Shown one piece after another: positions 20,565 through 31,412 of a stretch of 47,783 nt of DNA. How positions within the stretch are numbered: the stretch's first letter is position 1; each line of letters opens with the position of its first letter. The notes below the pieces were generated by a model. It worked only from the letters and a program-made list of their open reading frames with translations. It did no database searches and was not told the origin of the DNA. Both the position numbers and the translations under genes were made by a program. Source of the stretch: a candidate division SR1 bacterium (GTDB lineage: Bacteria; Patescibacteriota; Gracilibacteria; Absconditabacterales; Absconditicoccaceae). The stretch covers positions 1 through 47,783 of the forward strand of contig JAPLUV010000034.1 in assembly GCA_026397395.1 (NCBI GenBank), given 5' to 3'.

Positions 20565-21236
20565 CTATATTTCATATATGGCAAAAGCCCCTCACGGGGC
20601 TCGCTTTAGTTTAAAATAAGATACTGTAATCACAACCAATTGTAACACAATCGATCGTGCTGGATGAAGTACTGCATAGAACAGTTCCCAAAAATCCTTA
20701 TACTTGTCCATCAAGATAGCAATGAGCGCAATAACAACTGCTAATGTTATTACTAACCATGGGCCAATCGGCTCCTTTCCTTTTCCTATAGCTATAGTCC
20801 ATATCAATGGAATATAGGACAATGTATTAAATATTTGGATCAATACATGTAAATCCTTTACATCAAAAATTACTCCTGATAGAATTAATACTGCCAAAGT
20901 GATTAGTGCCACGGTAAGCGATATTACAATGATCCAATCTTTCTTTTTGGAGGCGTATTTTTTGGAATGGATAAGCATAAGTATAAGTACTAGATTTGCC
21001 ACAAGTCCAACCAATTGAAAGATCGCTTTATAGTAATCTTTTACAATGAGTATATAGGTTAGTGTGCTTATGATAGCTAGTAGGAGCCAGAAAGATATTA
21101 CTGGCAAGTTGGGTACTGTTTCTTTGTTCTTTTTGTTTTCATCCTTTTCTGCTTTTTTTTCTCTCATGCTATAGCCATACCATATAAATCCTATGATCGT
21201 GACTACGCCTGAAAGGATCGAAAAAAATTCCTTCAT
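20565..21236 (-). CDS. Seven-helix membrane protein resembling PQ-loop family
   Basis: 214 codons to a TGA at 20592-20594, or 223 codons to TAG at 20565 under the code used here. About seven hydrophobic helices, with PVISFWLLLAIISTLTYIL and NTLSYIPLIWTI...EPIGPWLVITLAV repeating the P-x-S/G-x-W pattern of PQ-loop/SWEET-like proteins. Transport or unknown role. The TGA sits inside a hairpin CCCCGTGAGGGG followed by TTTT, exactly where a standard-code gene would stop. It has no internal TGA among about eight Gly codons. Possibly acquired from a standard-code genome. Confidence 0.65.
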
Positions 21237-21352
21237 TGTGTTTCGGTTTTGTGAGTTTTCACTATATATTTTTACTTACAAATGTCAATCTTAATCTCTC
21301 GTTACCATTTTTATAAAAATCACGCCTTGCGGGACTCCCTTTGGTCGCATCT

Positions 21353-22789
21353 CTAATCCCTTGTAACCATCTTGATAAATACATCTCAAGGGACGTTAAC
21401 GTTGCCGAGTGCCTTCATCTTCTTCTTTCCTTCTTTTTGCTTGGCAAGCAGCTTTCTCTTTCTTGTTACATCTCAGCCGTAACATTTAGATATAACATCT
21501 TTGCGCATAGCTGGTATAGTTTCGCGAGCTATGATTTTGGTGCCGATACCCGCCTGGATAGGAATGGTAAACAGATGTTTGGGGATCAGAGTTTTTAGTT
21601 TTTCTGTGACTTCTCTCGCTAGATAATATGATTTATCTTTGTGAACAATTCGGCTCAACGCCTCTACTTTTTCATTATTGATTCGAATATCCATTTTTAC
21701 TAAGTCTGCATTTTGATATCTTTTGAACTCGTAATTCATTGTCGCATATCATTTGGTTGCTGATTTTAATCTATCGTAGAAATCGATAATAATTTCTCAG
21801 AACGGTAATTCATATTTTCGTACGACTCTATTTTCATCTAAGTAATCCATAGATTTCAATGTACCACGATACTCGTTGCATAGTGCCATAATATTACCGG
21901 CATATTCTTTTGGTCCAACCACTTCTACTTCTGCAATTGGTTCTAAGATGACATCAATAATTCATTGATCAAGCAAATCAGATCATGATTTTACAACAAT
22001 CCATGGTTTGAGTACTGCGAGAATTTCTCATGATATTTCAGAAGGATCTACGGTATTATCGTGGATAATATCATCAATGTCTTCGCTAGAAATTTTCTTT
22101 GTATATTTTTCATAAAGCAAAACATCCTTATACAAACCTGTAGAAAAAAGAGTCTGAATATTGCTTCACGATTTGATTTCTTCGACACTGAGGTTCTTGG
22201 ATTTCACGAGATAGACGACGGTTGGGATGGTAAAAATCGTTTCTATCCCATATTCTCTTCGCATTCTTTCCTTGATGATATCCATATGGAGCATTCACAA
22301 AAATCCGCAGCGAAAACCGAATCACAATGCCTTACTATCTTCTAATGAATATTCTACAGCGCTATCGTTGAGTGATAATTTTTCTAAACTATCTTTGAGC
22401 TTTTCATAATCATTTGTATCGACGGGATACATTCATGCATAGACATATGGTTTTACTTTTTTGAATCCTGGAATGATATAATCCTTCACATGTTTCATCA
22501 CATCTGCACTTCCGTGTGCAATGATCGTATCTCCAATTTGTGCATCACGAACTGACTTCAGTCATGTTAAAATATAGCCAATCTGCCCATGAGACAATGT
22601 CTTATCTTTGGTATATTCAGGAGAAAAATGTCCTACTTCGGTAGAAATAATATCCGTATCAGAATAAATGAGATGCATCTGCTCCCCTGCCTTGAATGAT
22701 CATTCTACGACTTTGACATAGGCAACTACGCCTTTGTAGGCGTCATACACACAGTCAAAAATCAGCGCTCTAGATATATGAGGTTGCAT
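21353..22789 (-). CDS. lepA: Elongation factor 4, C-terminal part (domains II-V), split gene
   Basis: 478 codons. Begins [21 protein letters not shown], which in ordinary LepA follows the G domain directly. Other landmarks: [107 protein letters not shown] with a short [11 protein letters not shown] end. It contains everything except the GTPase domain, which is encoded separately at 23370-23903 on the same strand. It has its own ATG but no clear ribosome-binding site. EF4 acts on stalled ribosomes; the two products would have to associate for GTP-driven function. Confidence 0.92.
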
Positions 22790-22864
22790 AAAGTTTTACG
22801 AAAAATAATAAATATGACTGATTTCTATGGATGTGCGAACTATTTTCAAGGGCTTGCCTTGGTA

Positions 22865-22892
22865 TTGACTTTTATTCCCTTATATCTATAGT
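22865..22892 (+). promoter_or_regulatory. Sigma-70-type promoter for the gene inside the lepA gap
   Basis: TTGACT and TATAGT with a 16-bp spacer, 47 bp upstream of the ATG at 22939. A direct repeat AATCAATTAACAAAA lies in the leader. Confidence 0.65.
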
Positions 22893-22938
22893 CTATGTAA
22901 TCAATTAACAAAATAAATCAAATCAATTAACAAAAATT

Positions 22939-23313
22939 ATGAAACCCCCAATCACATTAGAATCAATAAATCCTCAACCTGGAGATTGGTTTATTGTATA
23001 TCTGCCGGAACCACGGTTCGAAACAATCGCAAGGATTAGAACAAGAGGGAAAGTCGCAGATTTATCCATCGGTATCTCGATGAAAACAAAAGAGCTGGTT
23101 AACCCCCAGAAAATCACTAAACAAAAGGCAGAATCATTGGTTTATGAACAGGTCCTATCTATTATTAAAGAGAATCCCCGTAATAATTTCAGTTTTCATA
23201 ATGTTTTAGATGTTTATTTGTTGCTTATAAAAATCTTTTATAAAAAACATTTTGGCGAGACTAAAAGATATAGAGAACTTTTGCAAGGTCTTATCCTGAG
23301 AGGTAGTAATTAA
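22939..23313 (+). CDS. Unknown 124-residue protein between the two lepA genes
   Basis: Starts MKPPITLESINPQPGDWFIV and is oriented against lepA. The N-terminal half looks like a small beta barrel (PGDWFIVYLPEPRFETIARI, SH3-like pattern); the C-terminal half is helical and basic (IKIFYKKHFGETKRY). No TGA among six Gly codons. It has its own promoter and a terminator, so it forms a self-contained unit. I do not recognise it. Confidence 0.7.
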   Translation: MKPPITLESINPQPGDWFIVYLPEPRFETIARIRTRGKVADLSIGISMKTKELVNPQKITKQKAESLVYEQVLSIIKENPRNNFSFHNVLDVYLLLIKIFYKKHFGETKRYRELLQGLILRGSN

Positions 23314-23325
23314 ATTTCATTTATA

Positions 23326-23360
23326 AAAAAATTCCCAATCTTATGTGGCTTGGGAGTTTT
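23326..23360. terminator. Bidirectional terminator
   Basis: AAAAATTCCCAA ... TTGGGAGTTTTT with an 11-base loop, between the convergent ends of the 22939 gene and the lepA G-domain gene. Confidence 0.7.
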
Positions 23361-23369
23361 TAAAAAAAA

Positions 23370-23903
23370 TTATTTCGGAGCTGGGATTCTGGAGATAATT
23401 GCATCTAATACTGCTTCTACTCACTCGCCTGTTTTTCAGGAAACGAGTAAAATATCTTCCTTAGGAATTCAGATCACATGCTCAATTTCTTTGGCTACTC
23501 TTTCTGGATGAGCCGCTGGGAGATCAATTTTATTTAACACAGGAATAATTTCTAATCACTGTTCTACTGCCATATAGAGAACTGAAAGTGTTTGCGCTTG
23601 GATTCACTGACTAGAATCAATCAGCAAAATTGCGCCTTCTACGGCAGCTAATGAACGAGAGACTTCATACTGGAAATCTACATGTCAGGGAGTATCAATT
23701 AAGTTTAATTCATATCCTTTCCATTGCATTCTCGCTGGAGTCAACTTAATAGTAATGCCTCTTTCCTGCTCTATGTCCATGCGATCGAGCATTTGATTAT
23801 GATCAATCTTTCTCACGGTTCAGGTCATCTCGAGCATTCTATCAGCGAGCGTAGATTTGCCATGATCGATATGGGCTATGATACAAAAGTTGCGGATATT
23901 CAT
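23370..23903 (-). CDS. lepA: Elongation factor 4, GTPase domain only, split gene
   Basis: 177 codons. Starts [20 protein letters not shown] with the P-loop, then [15 protein letters not shown] (switch I), [20 protein letters not shown] (switch II), [11 protein letters not shown] (NKxD) and [18 protein letters not shown] in the SAK position. It ends ISRIPAPK and a TAA, where full-length LepA continues with a linker into domain II. All GTP-binding motifs are intact. TGA encodes the Gly of DTPGHVDF and of SGK. The rest of LepA is 580 bp downstream on the same strand, beyond an oppositely oriented gene. Confidence 0.93.
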
Positions 23904-23988
23904 TGTATGGTTAAAAAGTTAACGAGTTAAAATGTTAAAAAGTTAGATACAAGTTTACTGGTTAGAAAGTTCTGTACCATAAGCATTA

Positions 23989-24540
23989 TTACATATTTTT
24001 GATAATCCATTTAATGACTTCTGGCATAGTTTCTTTCGTTATTTTTCATTCGTATTTGGTAAGGATTTCTTTGACTCTCATGCTATCGTAGCCGAAGTTC
24101 TTGAGTGATTTTACAATGTCCTTGAAGAGCCTTTCGTCGACGTTCATCTTATCAAAGTCCTCGAGGTCAACTGTTCATTTGAGTTCCAGAAGAATTTTTT
24201 TGGCTGATTTGGGACCGATACCGGGGATAGATTGGAAGAATTTGACGTCAACCGTTTTGATGGCCTCTTGGAAACTAGCTTTGGGGAGCTGAACGATTTG
24301 AAATGCGGTTTTGGGTCCAATGCCACTCACTTTGAGCATATTTTCAAATAATCATTTCTGCTCCGCCGTATCAAACGCATAATAGACTATTGTTTTCTTA
24401 TTATCATCTAGATAAGGAAAGATAAAAAACATCCCTTCTGGCTTGGTTCACAGATAGTTTGCCTGGATCCCGAAGGACTCGTTTTGGATGTATATCTTGC
24501 CTTGATGGTTGCTAATCTTTCATGAAAATAAGTGAAACAT
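23989..24540 (-). CDS. ruvA: Holliday junction branch-migration protein RuvA
   Basis: 183 codons. N-terminal OB-fold (MFHLFSGKISNHQGKIYIQN...), then the two helix-hairpin-helix motifs NMLKVSGIGPKTAFQIV and FQSIPGIGPKSAKKILLELK near residues 73-125, and a C-terminal three-helix domain (IVKSLKNFGYDSMRVKEIL) that would contact RuvB. Tetramers hold the four-way junction while RuvB drives migration. Three TGA codons encode Gly. No ruvB or ruvC in the window. Simple TTAAAAAGTTAA-type repeats separate it from lepA. Confidence 0.92.
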
Positions 24541-24587
24541 AGTATAATTGGATAAGAAATAAATGGCTTGTCTCCACCCCCATCGTT

Positions 24588-24690
24588 GTCATTCCGGCGT
24601 TAAGTTTTGCGGCCGGAATCTTAGTGGTCTATTGTTCTCAATAAGATCCCGGTTGCATGCTCGTAAACTCGCAGATAACACCGGGATGAC
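24588..24690. repeat. Two-module palindromic repeat, copy C (tandem)
   Basis: GTCATTCCGGCG...GGCCGGAATCTTA (24588-24625) followed by TAAGATCCCGG...CACCGGGATGAC (24642-24690). Modules side by side and reversed relative to copy F. Outer TCTCCACCCC / GGGTGGA pairs as well. It occupies most of the ruvA-rpoD gap; 24700-25057 holds no gene I can support and should contain the divergent promoters. Confidence 0.85.
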
Positions 24691-25057
24691 TAAAAGCGGG
24701 AAGTGGGTGGAATTCATTTATTGTAATACAAATGTCCTAAGCGATTTCAATCCCATAATCAAGAAGCAAATTTCGTGTTGATATTAGTTTAGAAATTAAT
24801 ACTATTTTCTTGCGACATTTTTTTCTTTGTTTAAGAAATACTAAATGTTGCTAAAGCACGCTTGATCATAGAGATTATTTATGGTAATGAAAAAGAACAA
24901 GATCGATATTCAGACATTGTTCCTTTCCTTTATTTAAGCATATGGTCACTACACCACTTATATTATATATATTTTAACGTATTTGTCAAATATTAACAAT
25001 CATAAGAAAGTTAGTAGTTTTTCTTTGTCCTTTTACTCATTTACGGAATCTATCTGT

Positions 25058-26329
25058 ATGCTAAAAGCAAAAAAACAACTCTGGGAAAGTTTCCAAGACG
25101 ATGTTAGTGAACTCAGTAAACCACTCCAAGACTTGCTCAAAAGCGGTTTTGAAACTGGTATCATCAACGAAGAAGACGTGATTGCCGATGTAGATGACAT
25201 GGATCTCAATATTAAAATTATTGAGAAATTTTATGATTTAGCAGAAAAACTTGGTATCAAGATTATTACGATTGAAGAAATTTTGGAAAAAGAAGCTGAA
25301 GAAGCAAAGAAGGAAACTAAGCTTGGGAAGGTAGAACTCTATGAAACAGACAAACGTAATCAAGATCCTCAGCACAAAGATTTCATTAAGTTGTATTTCA
25401 ATGAGATATCCAAGATTCCCCTTTTGAACTCTGAAGATGAAAGAGATATTGCTAAGCGTATCAAGAAGTGAGATGAAGATGCAAAGAGAACGTTGATCGA
25501 ATCTAATTTGAGACTAGTGATTAGTATTGCCAAGAGATTCTTTGGCTCTAGACTAAGCTTTTCTGATTTGATTCAAGAAGGAAATATTGGGCTCATTAAA
25601 GCTATTGAAAAATTTGATCCAGATAAAGAATTTAAATTTAGTACGTACGCAACGCGATGGATTAAACAAAGTATCACCAAAGCTATCGCTGATATGACCA
25701 AACATGTAAGAATTCCCGTGCATTTGATTGATGAAATTAACTCATATAACAAGACCTATCAGCTCCTCTTCCAGAAGTTATGAAGAGAGCCCACTTCCAA
25801 GGAAATTGGTCAAAAGCTTGGCTTTCCTATCAAAAAGATTAAAAAGCTAGAAGAAGTAATCTTCTGAAATGTATCGCTTGATAGAGAAGTTGGAGATGAA
25901 GGAAGAGATACCTTGGCTGATTTAATTGAAGATGGCAACACTTTGAGACCAGATCAGTTCGCTGAAAAAAATGCATTAAAAAAGAATCTAGAAATGATCT
26001 TGGGCATGCTCGATGATAGAGAAGCAAAGATCGTTAAAATGAGATATGGTATTGACTGACCTAAGTATACGTTAGAACAAGTGGGAGAAGAATTTGATGT
26101 CACGAGAGAAAGAGTCAGACAGATCGAGCAGAAAGTGATCCAAAAGCTCAAAGAGCACGCGGGATTACAAAAAATACTTGGAATCGAAGATGATATCGCT
26201 AAGCTAGAAGCTAGCGAAGGCAAGAAGAAGAAAGGAAAGAGAGTAAAAAAATCCAAAGACGATGACTTCGATAATGAAGATGAAGAGAAGGCATACATGA
26301 GTAGATTTGATGATGACTTTGATGACTAA
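25058..26329 (+). CDS. rpoD: Primary RNA polymerase sigma factor
   Basis: 423 codons. Region 1.2 ([20 protein letters not shown]), region 2 with [38 protein letters not shown] and FSTYAT[W][10 protein letters not shown] (bracketed codon CGA; ordinary sigma factors have YATWWIRQ), region 3 ([13 protein letters not shown]), and region 4 with the helix-turn-helix [20 protein letters not shown]. The C-terminus adds a Lys-rich then Asp/Glu-rich tail absent from usual RpoD. The start at 25058 was chosen over an in-frame ATG at 24983 because the region before it is not conserved-looking. Followed by gyrB. Confidence 0.95.
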
Positions 26330-26446
26330 CTTAGCACTTAGCTTGCAGAACTTAGCACTTAGACTTAACCCTGCAAACTGCTGACTGCCAACTCCAATCT
26401 TATTTCACGAATTAATTTACTATTTTAGTTAGCTTATTATAAAGAG

Positions 26447-28348
26447 ATGACCCCATTGAGTTCAAAAGATTATGATGCTTCGCATATCAAAGTGCTAGAA
26501 GGATTGGAACCAGTCAGACAGAGACCTGGAATGTATATCGGATCTACTGATGCTAGAGGTTTACACCATCTGATACAAGAAATTGTGGATAATGCTGTAG
26601 ATGAAGCGTTAGCAGGATATTGTACAACGATTACGACAACCCTCAACGAAGATGGATCTGTTTCTATCCATGATAATGGAAGAGGTATTCCTGTAGATAA
26701 ACATGAAAAAACTGGAAAATCTGCTCTTGAAACGGTATTTACTGTCTTGCATGCAGGAGGAAAGTTTGATAAGGATGTCTACAAAGTATCTGGAGGTCTT
26801 CACGGAGTAGGTGCTTCTGTGGTAAACGCATTGTCCGAATGGCTTGAAGTCACGGTCTACAAAAATGGAAAAAAATATTTCCAGAGATTTGAGAGAGGAA
26901 TTCCTCAAGGGGAGATTCAAGAAATGGGAGAAAGTGATAAGGTCGGAACTAGTGTTAAATTTAAACCAGATGCATTGGTATTTGAGACGATAGAATTCTC
27001 TCAGCCAATTGAAATAGCAAGAATGAAACAAAGTGCCTATCTGACTCCTGGAGTTACCTTTAACTTCATCAATAAAGTTACTAGATTTAAACAAAGATTT
27101 TTCTTTGAAGGGGGTATCAAAACCTGGTTAAAAAATCTTGTAGGAGAACAACAAGCACTGTCCTCTATCCATTATATCAATATGGAAGGAAAAGATTGTT
27201 TGGCAGAAATTGCATTTGAATTTGTAAATACACCTAATGATCATATGCTTTCTTTCGTAAATAATATTCCTACTACGGATGGTGGATCTCATGTCCTTGG
27301 ATTCAAATCAGCATTATTAAATATTATTAACGAAGTAGCCAAAGAAAAAGATAAGATGAATAAGAAAATTGGTGAATTCCAATATTCTGATGTCACTGAT
27401 GGTTTGTATTCTATCGTTACGGTTAAGATTCCCGAACCCCAATTTGAATGACAGACCAAGGGAAGACTAGGAAATAGTTATGTTAGGACAGAAGTAGAAA
27501 AAATTGTTTACGATTATTTAAAAGACTATTTCATCCAGCATGAAGATGAATTTGATAAAATATTTGAAAAAGTAGAACTTGCTGCAAGAGCAAGATTGGC
27601 TGCTAAGTTTGCTAAAGAAACTGTCTTGAGAAAAAATATTTTGGCATGATGAGTCTTGCCAGGAAAGTTGGCAGATTGTGCCCAGAAGAAAATGGAAGGC
27701 ACTGAAATGTATATTGTCGAGGGAGATTCTGCCTGAGGTAGTGCGAAGCAAGGACGTGATAGCAACTTCCAAGCAATCTTACCACTCAGAGGAAAAATCC
27801 TTAATACAGAACAAGCAGTAATCCAAAAGATTATGGCAAATAACGAAGTGAAGGCTTTGATTACCGCCATCTGAACTTGAGTAAAAGACAACTTTGATCT
27901 TGCATTATTAAGATATGAAAAAATTATCATCATGACGGATGCCGACGTGGATGGTGCACATATTAGAACACTCTTACTGACATTCTTCTTTAGATTTATG
28001 AGACCACTTATAGAACATGGCCATGTCTATGCTGCTTGTCCTCCTATCTACAAATTTGCTCAAGGCAAGAAAGAAGAATATGTCTATGATGAGACTCATA
28101 CGCCAGAAATGTATGGCTTCGATCCAGACAAGACGGAAATCCAAAGATATAAAGGTCTTGGAGAAATGAACGCAGAACAACTTCGAGATACCACTATGGA
28201 TCCGAACAATAGAAAATTGAAGCAAATTACGGTAGAAGATGCAGAAGAAACAGATAGATTATTTAGAATTCTCATGGGAGAAGATGTGCAATCTAGAAAA
28301 CACTTCATTATGTCTCATGCGAAGACTGTTAAGGATATTGATATCTAG
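26447..28348 (+). CDS. gyrB: DNA gyrase subunit B
   Basis: 633 codons. ATPase part with [39 protein letters not shown] and [14 protein letters not shown]; transducer ([14 protein letters not shown]); TOPRIM part with [32 protein letters not shown] and [13 protein letters not shown][W]DTTMDP. The GHKL and metal-binding residues are intact. TGA encodes the second-last Gly of EGDSAGG (27734-27736) and Gly in FEGQTKGRLG. The CGA at 28184 stands at the family's Trp. Too short for ParE-specific features to be separated with certainty, but TTMDP and gene context favour GyrB. Confidence 0.95.
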
Positions 28349-28364
28349 AAAATATATTTCATTC

Positions 28365-28392
28365 AAAAAATCCGCTCACTTGCGGATTTTTT
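28365..28392. terminator. Convergent terminator
   Basis: AAAAAATCCGC / GCGGATTTTTT with a six-base loop, between the ends of gyrB and elp3; its right arm overlaps the elp3 stop codon. Confidence 0.9.
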
Positions 28393-30280
28393 ATATAAGA
28401 TTTTTCACCATATACTCCCCTACTTTCTTATATCCAAGCTTTCTGTAATATGCTCTAACACCGATACCAGAGATGACGGAAAGCTTTTTGTATTGTGCTT
28501 GCTGAGAAATCTTTTCCGCTATGTCCATGAGTTGTTTCCCAAACCCTGAATGTTGCACTTTGTCTCAACTTTTTAACCCGTTAACTTTTGAACTCTTTAA
28601 CTGTTCCATATTTCCATAGATGTGAAGTTCTCTGATAATTGCAGTTTCTTTTCATAATCATGTGACTGAAATGACTTCTTCCGGTCTAGGTAAAAGCAGC
28701 CTTGTGAAGCCATACAAATAACCAAGTTCATCTTCGAAAGAAATGAAATATTCTTGTCATACACTACTGTCGTATTTTCTAATAATTAAATTAGCTATTC
28801 ACTTCTCAACCTTTCAACTTCTCAACTGCTCAACCTTATTTCTTATCTCTCTACTTCTGGTATCCAAACATACATAATTTCTCGGATTGACTATGTCTGG
28901 TTTGCCTCATATAATGAAGGTTTGTGTTGTATTTAATGAATTTACTTTCTTTCACGTCGGAATTGGTTTATTGGGAATCGGGAATTGGGAAGAAAGAAAT
29001 TCTTTTGTGTTTTTGAATAATATATACTTAGGATATAATCTTCCGTAAAGTTCTTTCATTTTCAATTCTCCATTTTCCATTTTCAATCTTATTTCATTGT
29101 GCATCAATTGCGATAAGTTTGTTATCTTACTTCCAGCAACAATTTCATTCGCAGGAATATCGCGGATGAGACGCTTGATTCTGGTGTAGGGAGGAATGAT
29201 ATGGAGGAATGTTTCTGTAATTAATTTCTGAATAGTCTTGGATTCTAGTGGTTTGTATTTTCACTGCTTATATAATGTACAGAGCTCGGTATTTGGAATA
29301 ACGGAGGTTGGATAAAATTTAATTTCATCGGGCTTGAGAAATGGATCCGTATATAAGTCGTGAAATGTTTTGAGATCTTTTGCATACGTAGAAGTGTATA
29401 AGCCGGGCATGATATGTACGGAGAATTTAAACCCATACTGTCTGAGCCTATGACATGCCCGGCGAATTTGCTCGACCGTTAGGCCTCTTTTGTTTACTTG
29501 GAGAACTCCATTATCTAAGCTTTGGATTCCCATTTCTATTCTTGTCACTCAGAGTTCGCGTCGCTTCTGACAATTTTTTTCGGTAACATATTCTGGTCTT
29601 GTTTCAATCGTTAAACCAATGACTCTATGCTGAGCACTTTCATTTCTCTTCATGGCTTCTTGGATAGTTTTAGAAGTTTTTATTTTTTCTTTCCCTTCCA
29701 AATGGAAACCAAATTTATTTCCCTTCTTCGCATCAATGTTTTGAATTATTTTTAACTTAGAAAAATTATTGCAAGCGTCGTATAATGATTTAATAAAACC
29801 CACTTTATATTGTTCAGTATACACATCCCGTGTTCCACCCAGAACGATCATTTCAATCTTATCCGTGTCGTGTCAGGTGAGCGTGAGAGAGGTCAGTCTG
29901 TTTCGTACCTGTTTGGTTGGGTCAAAGTGGTTGAGTAAAGCTCTCATAGCGCCCGGTTCTGATTTGATATAACTCTTGGGCATAGTCGGGTCGTTGGGAC
30001 AAAAAATACACTGACCCGGACAGGGAAAAGGCTTGGTCAACACCTGGATGGCTACAATTCACGAACTGGATCTAATGGCTCTTTTTTTGAGTATCTTTTC
30101 TAATTCAGGATTCTTCTTTATCTTCTTTTGTTCCAAAAGTGCGCGATATTCTTGCAGGAGTTGAATATTTGAGGGTAGGTCCTTCAATTTCATCTCATCA
30201 GCAAAATGTCTCTTGGCAGTTCTCAGTGCATCAAGATCTTTGATTTTGGTAGCGAGGAGTTTGTGGATAAGATTTTTCAT
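28391..30280 (-). CDS. elp3: Elp3-type radical SAM/GNAT tRNA-modifying enzyme
   Basis: 629 codons. Adds a carboxymethyl-type group at wobble uridine of tRNA in characterised Elp3. Radical SAM cluster motif PFPCPGQCIFCPND near residue 87-100; LTLTGHDTDKIEMIVLGGT; GLTIETRPEYVTEKN; TRIEMGIQSLDNGVLQVNKR; FKFSVHIMPGLYTS; then a GNAT domain with IIRELHIYG...VQHSGFGKQLMDIAEKIS and GVRAYYRKLGYKKVGEYMV. Three low-complexity segments (near residues 395-440, about 490-505 and about 565-580) are encoded by simple repeats like those in intergenic gaps and lengthen loops without breaking the frame. Stands alone on the minus strand. Confidence 0.9.
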
Positions 30281-30348
30281 ACCTTATGTATAAGGAATCG
30301 ATATGTATTTTCTATTGAAAATATGAGTTCGACCATTACAATTGCTAT

Positions 30349-30663
30349 ATGAAAGTCAAAATCAGATATAATCATTGGTATCCTTGATGTATAGGAAGAA
30401 GAGCTATCGTCCTCTATCCTTATATTTTAATTGGACTGTCGCCTGAGGAAACAAAGGAACAAGGCCTCTTAGCTCATGAATGGATTCATATACAACAAAT
30501 AAGAAGACAATGAATTTTTATCTTCTATGTGATGTATATCTACGAATGGCTTATCAATCTCTGGAAATATAGAAATACTGAGAAAGCGTATAAGAACATT
30601 TCATACGAAAAGGAAGCTTATGATAACCAAGATAGCTTCATTCTACCCGAAAATTTAGTATAA
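30349..30663 (+). CDS. Small HExxH protein (putative metal-binding, unknown family)
   Basis: 104 codons. Contains LLAHEWIHIQQIRRQ near residues 47-60, a clean HExxH, and NISYEKEAYDNQD near 87-98, which could give a third Glu ligand. This HEWIHxxQ...ExEAY layout is shared by small predicted metalloproteins in several phyla. No signal peptide; one hydrophobic stretch (GIFIFYVMYIYEWLINLW) between the motifs. Starts 68 bp after the divergent elp3 gene and ends 37 bp before superoxide dismutase, so it may be co-transcribed with it. Confidence 0.6.
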
Positions 30664-30700
30664 CCATATATATACCTTTTATTTTATTACCAAGAGTATT

Positions 30701-31288
30701 ATGTTTACTTTACCAGCTTTACCTTTTGATAAAACAGCTTTAGCACCTGTTATTGATGCAAATACCATCGATTTCCATTATGGAAAACATCATCAAACCT
30801 ATGTAGATAAGTTGAATGGATTGATTGCTGACAGTGGCTTTAAAGACTGGATTCTTGAAGATATTATCACTACGGCCGATGGACCGATTTTCAACAATGC
30901 TGCACAATTATGGAATCATAGCTTTTATCGAAATTGCTTGCGTGCTCCGCAAGAAAATAATATGCCCAGCGAAACACTTCTCCACGCCATCATTGCACAG
31001 CGATGAACTTGGGATGCCTTCAAAGAGCTTTTCTCCGCTTCAGCACTAGCTAACTTTGGTTCTGGCTGGACGCGATTGGTAAAAAATGCCGAATGACAAC
31101 TGGAAATCATGAATACGAGTAATGCATGATGCCCCTTAACTACCGGAGCTACTCCTCTGCTCACTATTGATATCTGGGAACATGCGTATTACTTACAATA
31201 TCAAAATCGCAGAGCAGAATATATTGAGAAGCGATGGACTATTGTACACTGGGATTTTGTAGGAAAGTGTCATTCCGAATTACCATAA
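30701..31288 (+). CDS. sod: Superoxide dismutase (Fe/Mn family)
   Basis: 195 codons. Disproportionates superoxide. Metal ligands: His in [15 protein letters not shown] (residue 26-27), His in LWNHSFY[W]N (about 73), and Asp/His in [21 protein letters not shown] (about 157-161). FGSGWT[W]LV is the family motif. Bracketed positions are CGA, and a further CGA gives EK[W]WTIVHWDFV; each is Trp in ordinary enzymes. Fe versus Mn preference cannot be decided by eye. The only obvious oxidative-stress enzyme in the window. Confidence 0.95.
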
Positions 31289-31321
31289 TCCCCCGAAAAT
31301 TATTTTCTCCCCCGACTCGCA

Positions 31322-31370
31322 GTCATCCCGGTGTTATTCCCCGGCCTGCCGGGGTGCGACCGGGATCTTA
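31322..31370. repeat. Palindromic repeat, copy D (module 1 alone)
   Basis: GTCATCCCGGTGTTATTCCC, then CGGCCTGCCGGGG and TGCGACCGGGATCTTA. The tip CCCCGGCCTGCCGGGG closes the hairpin where copy A holds module 2, which shows the outer module is complete without the inner one. Confidence 0.85.
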
Positions 31371-31412
31371 ATTGATATATCGTCGGGTCATTAATTTATT
31401 ATTACTTACGAA

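Noticed and set aside
24983-25057. Upstream in-frame ATG for rpoD
   Set aside because: The added 25 residues (Ser/Phe-rich) do not resemble a sigma factor start; ATG 25058 gives a natural N-terminus.
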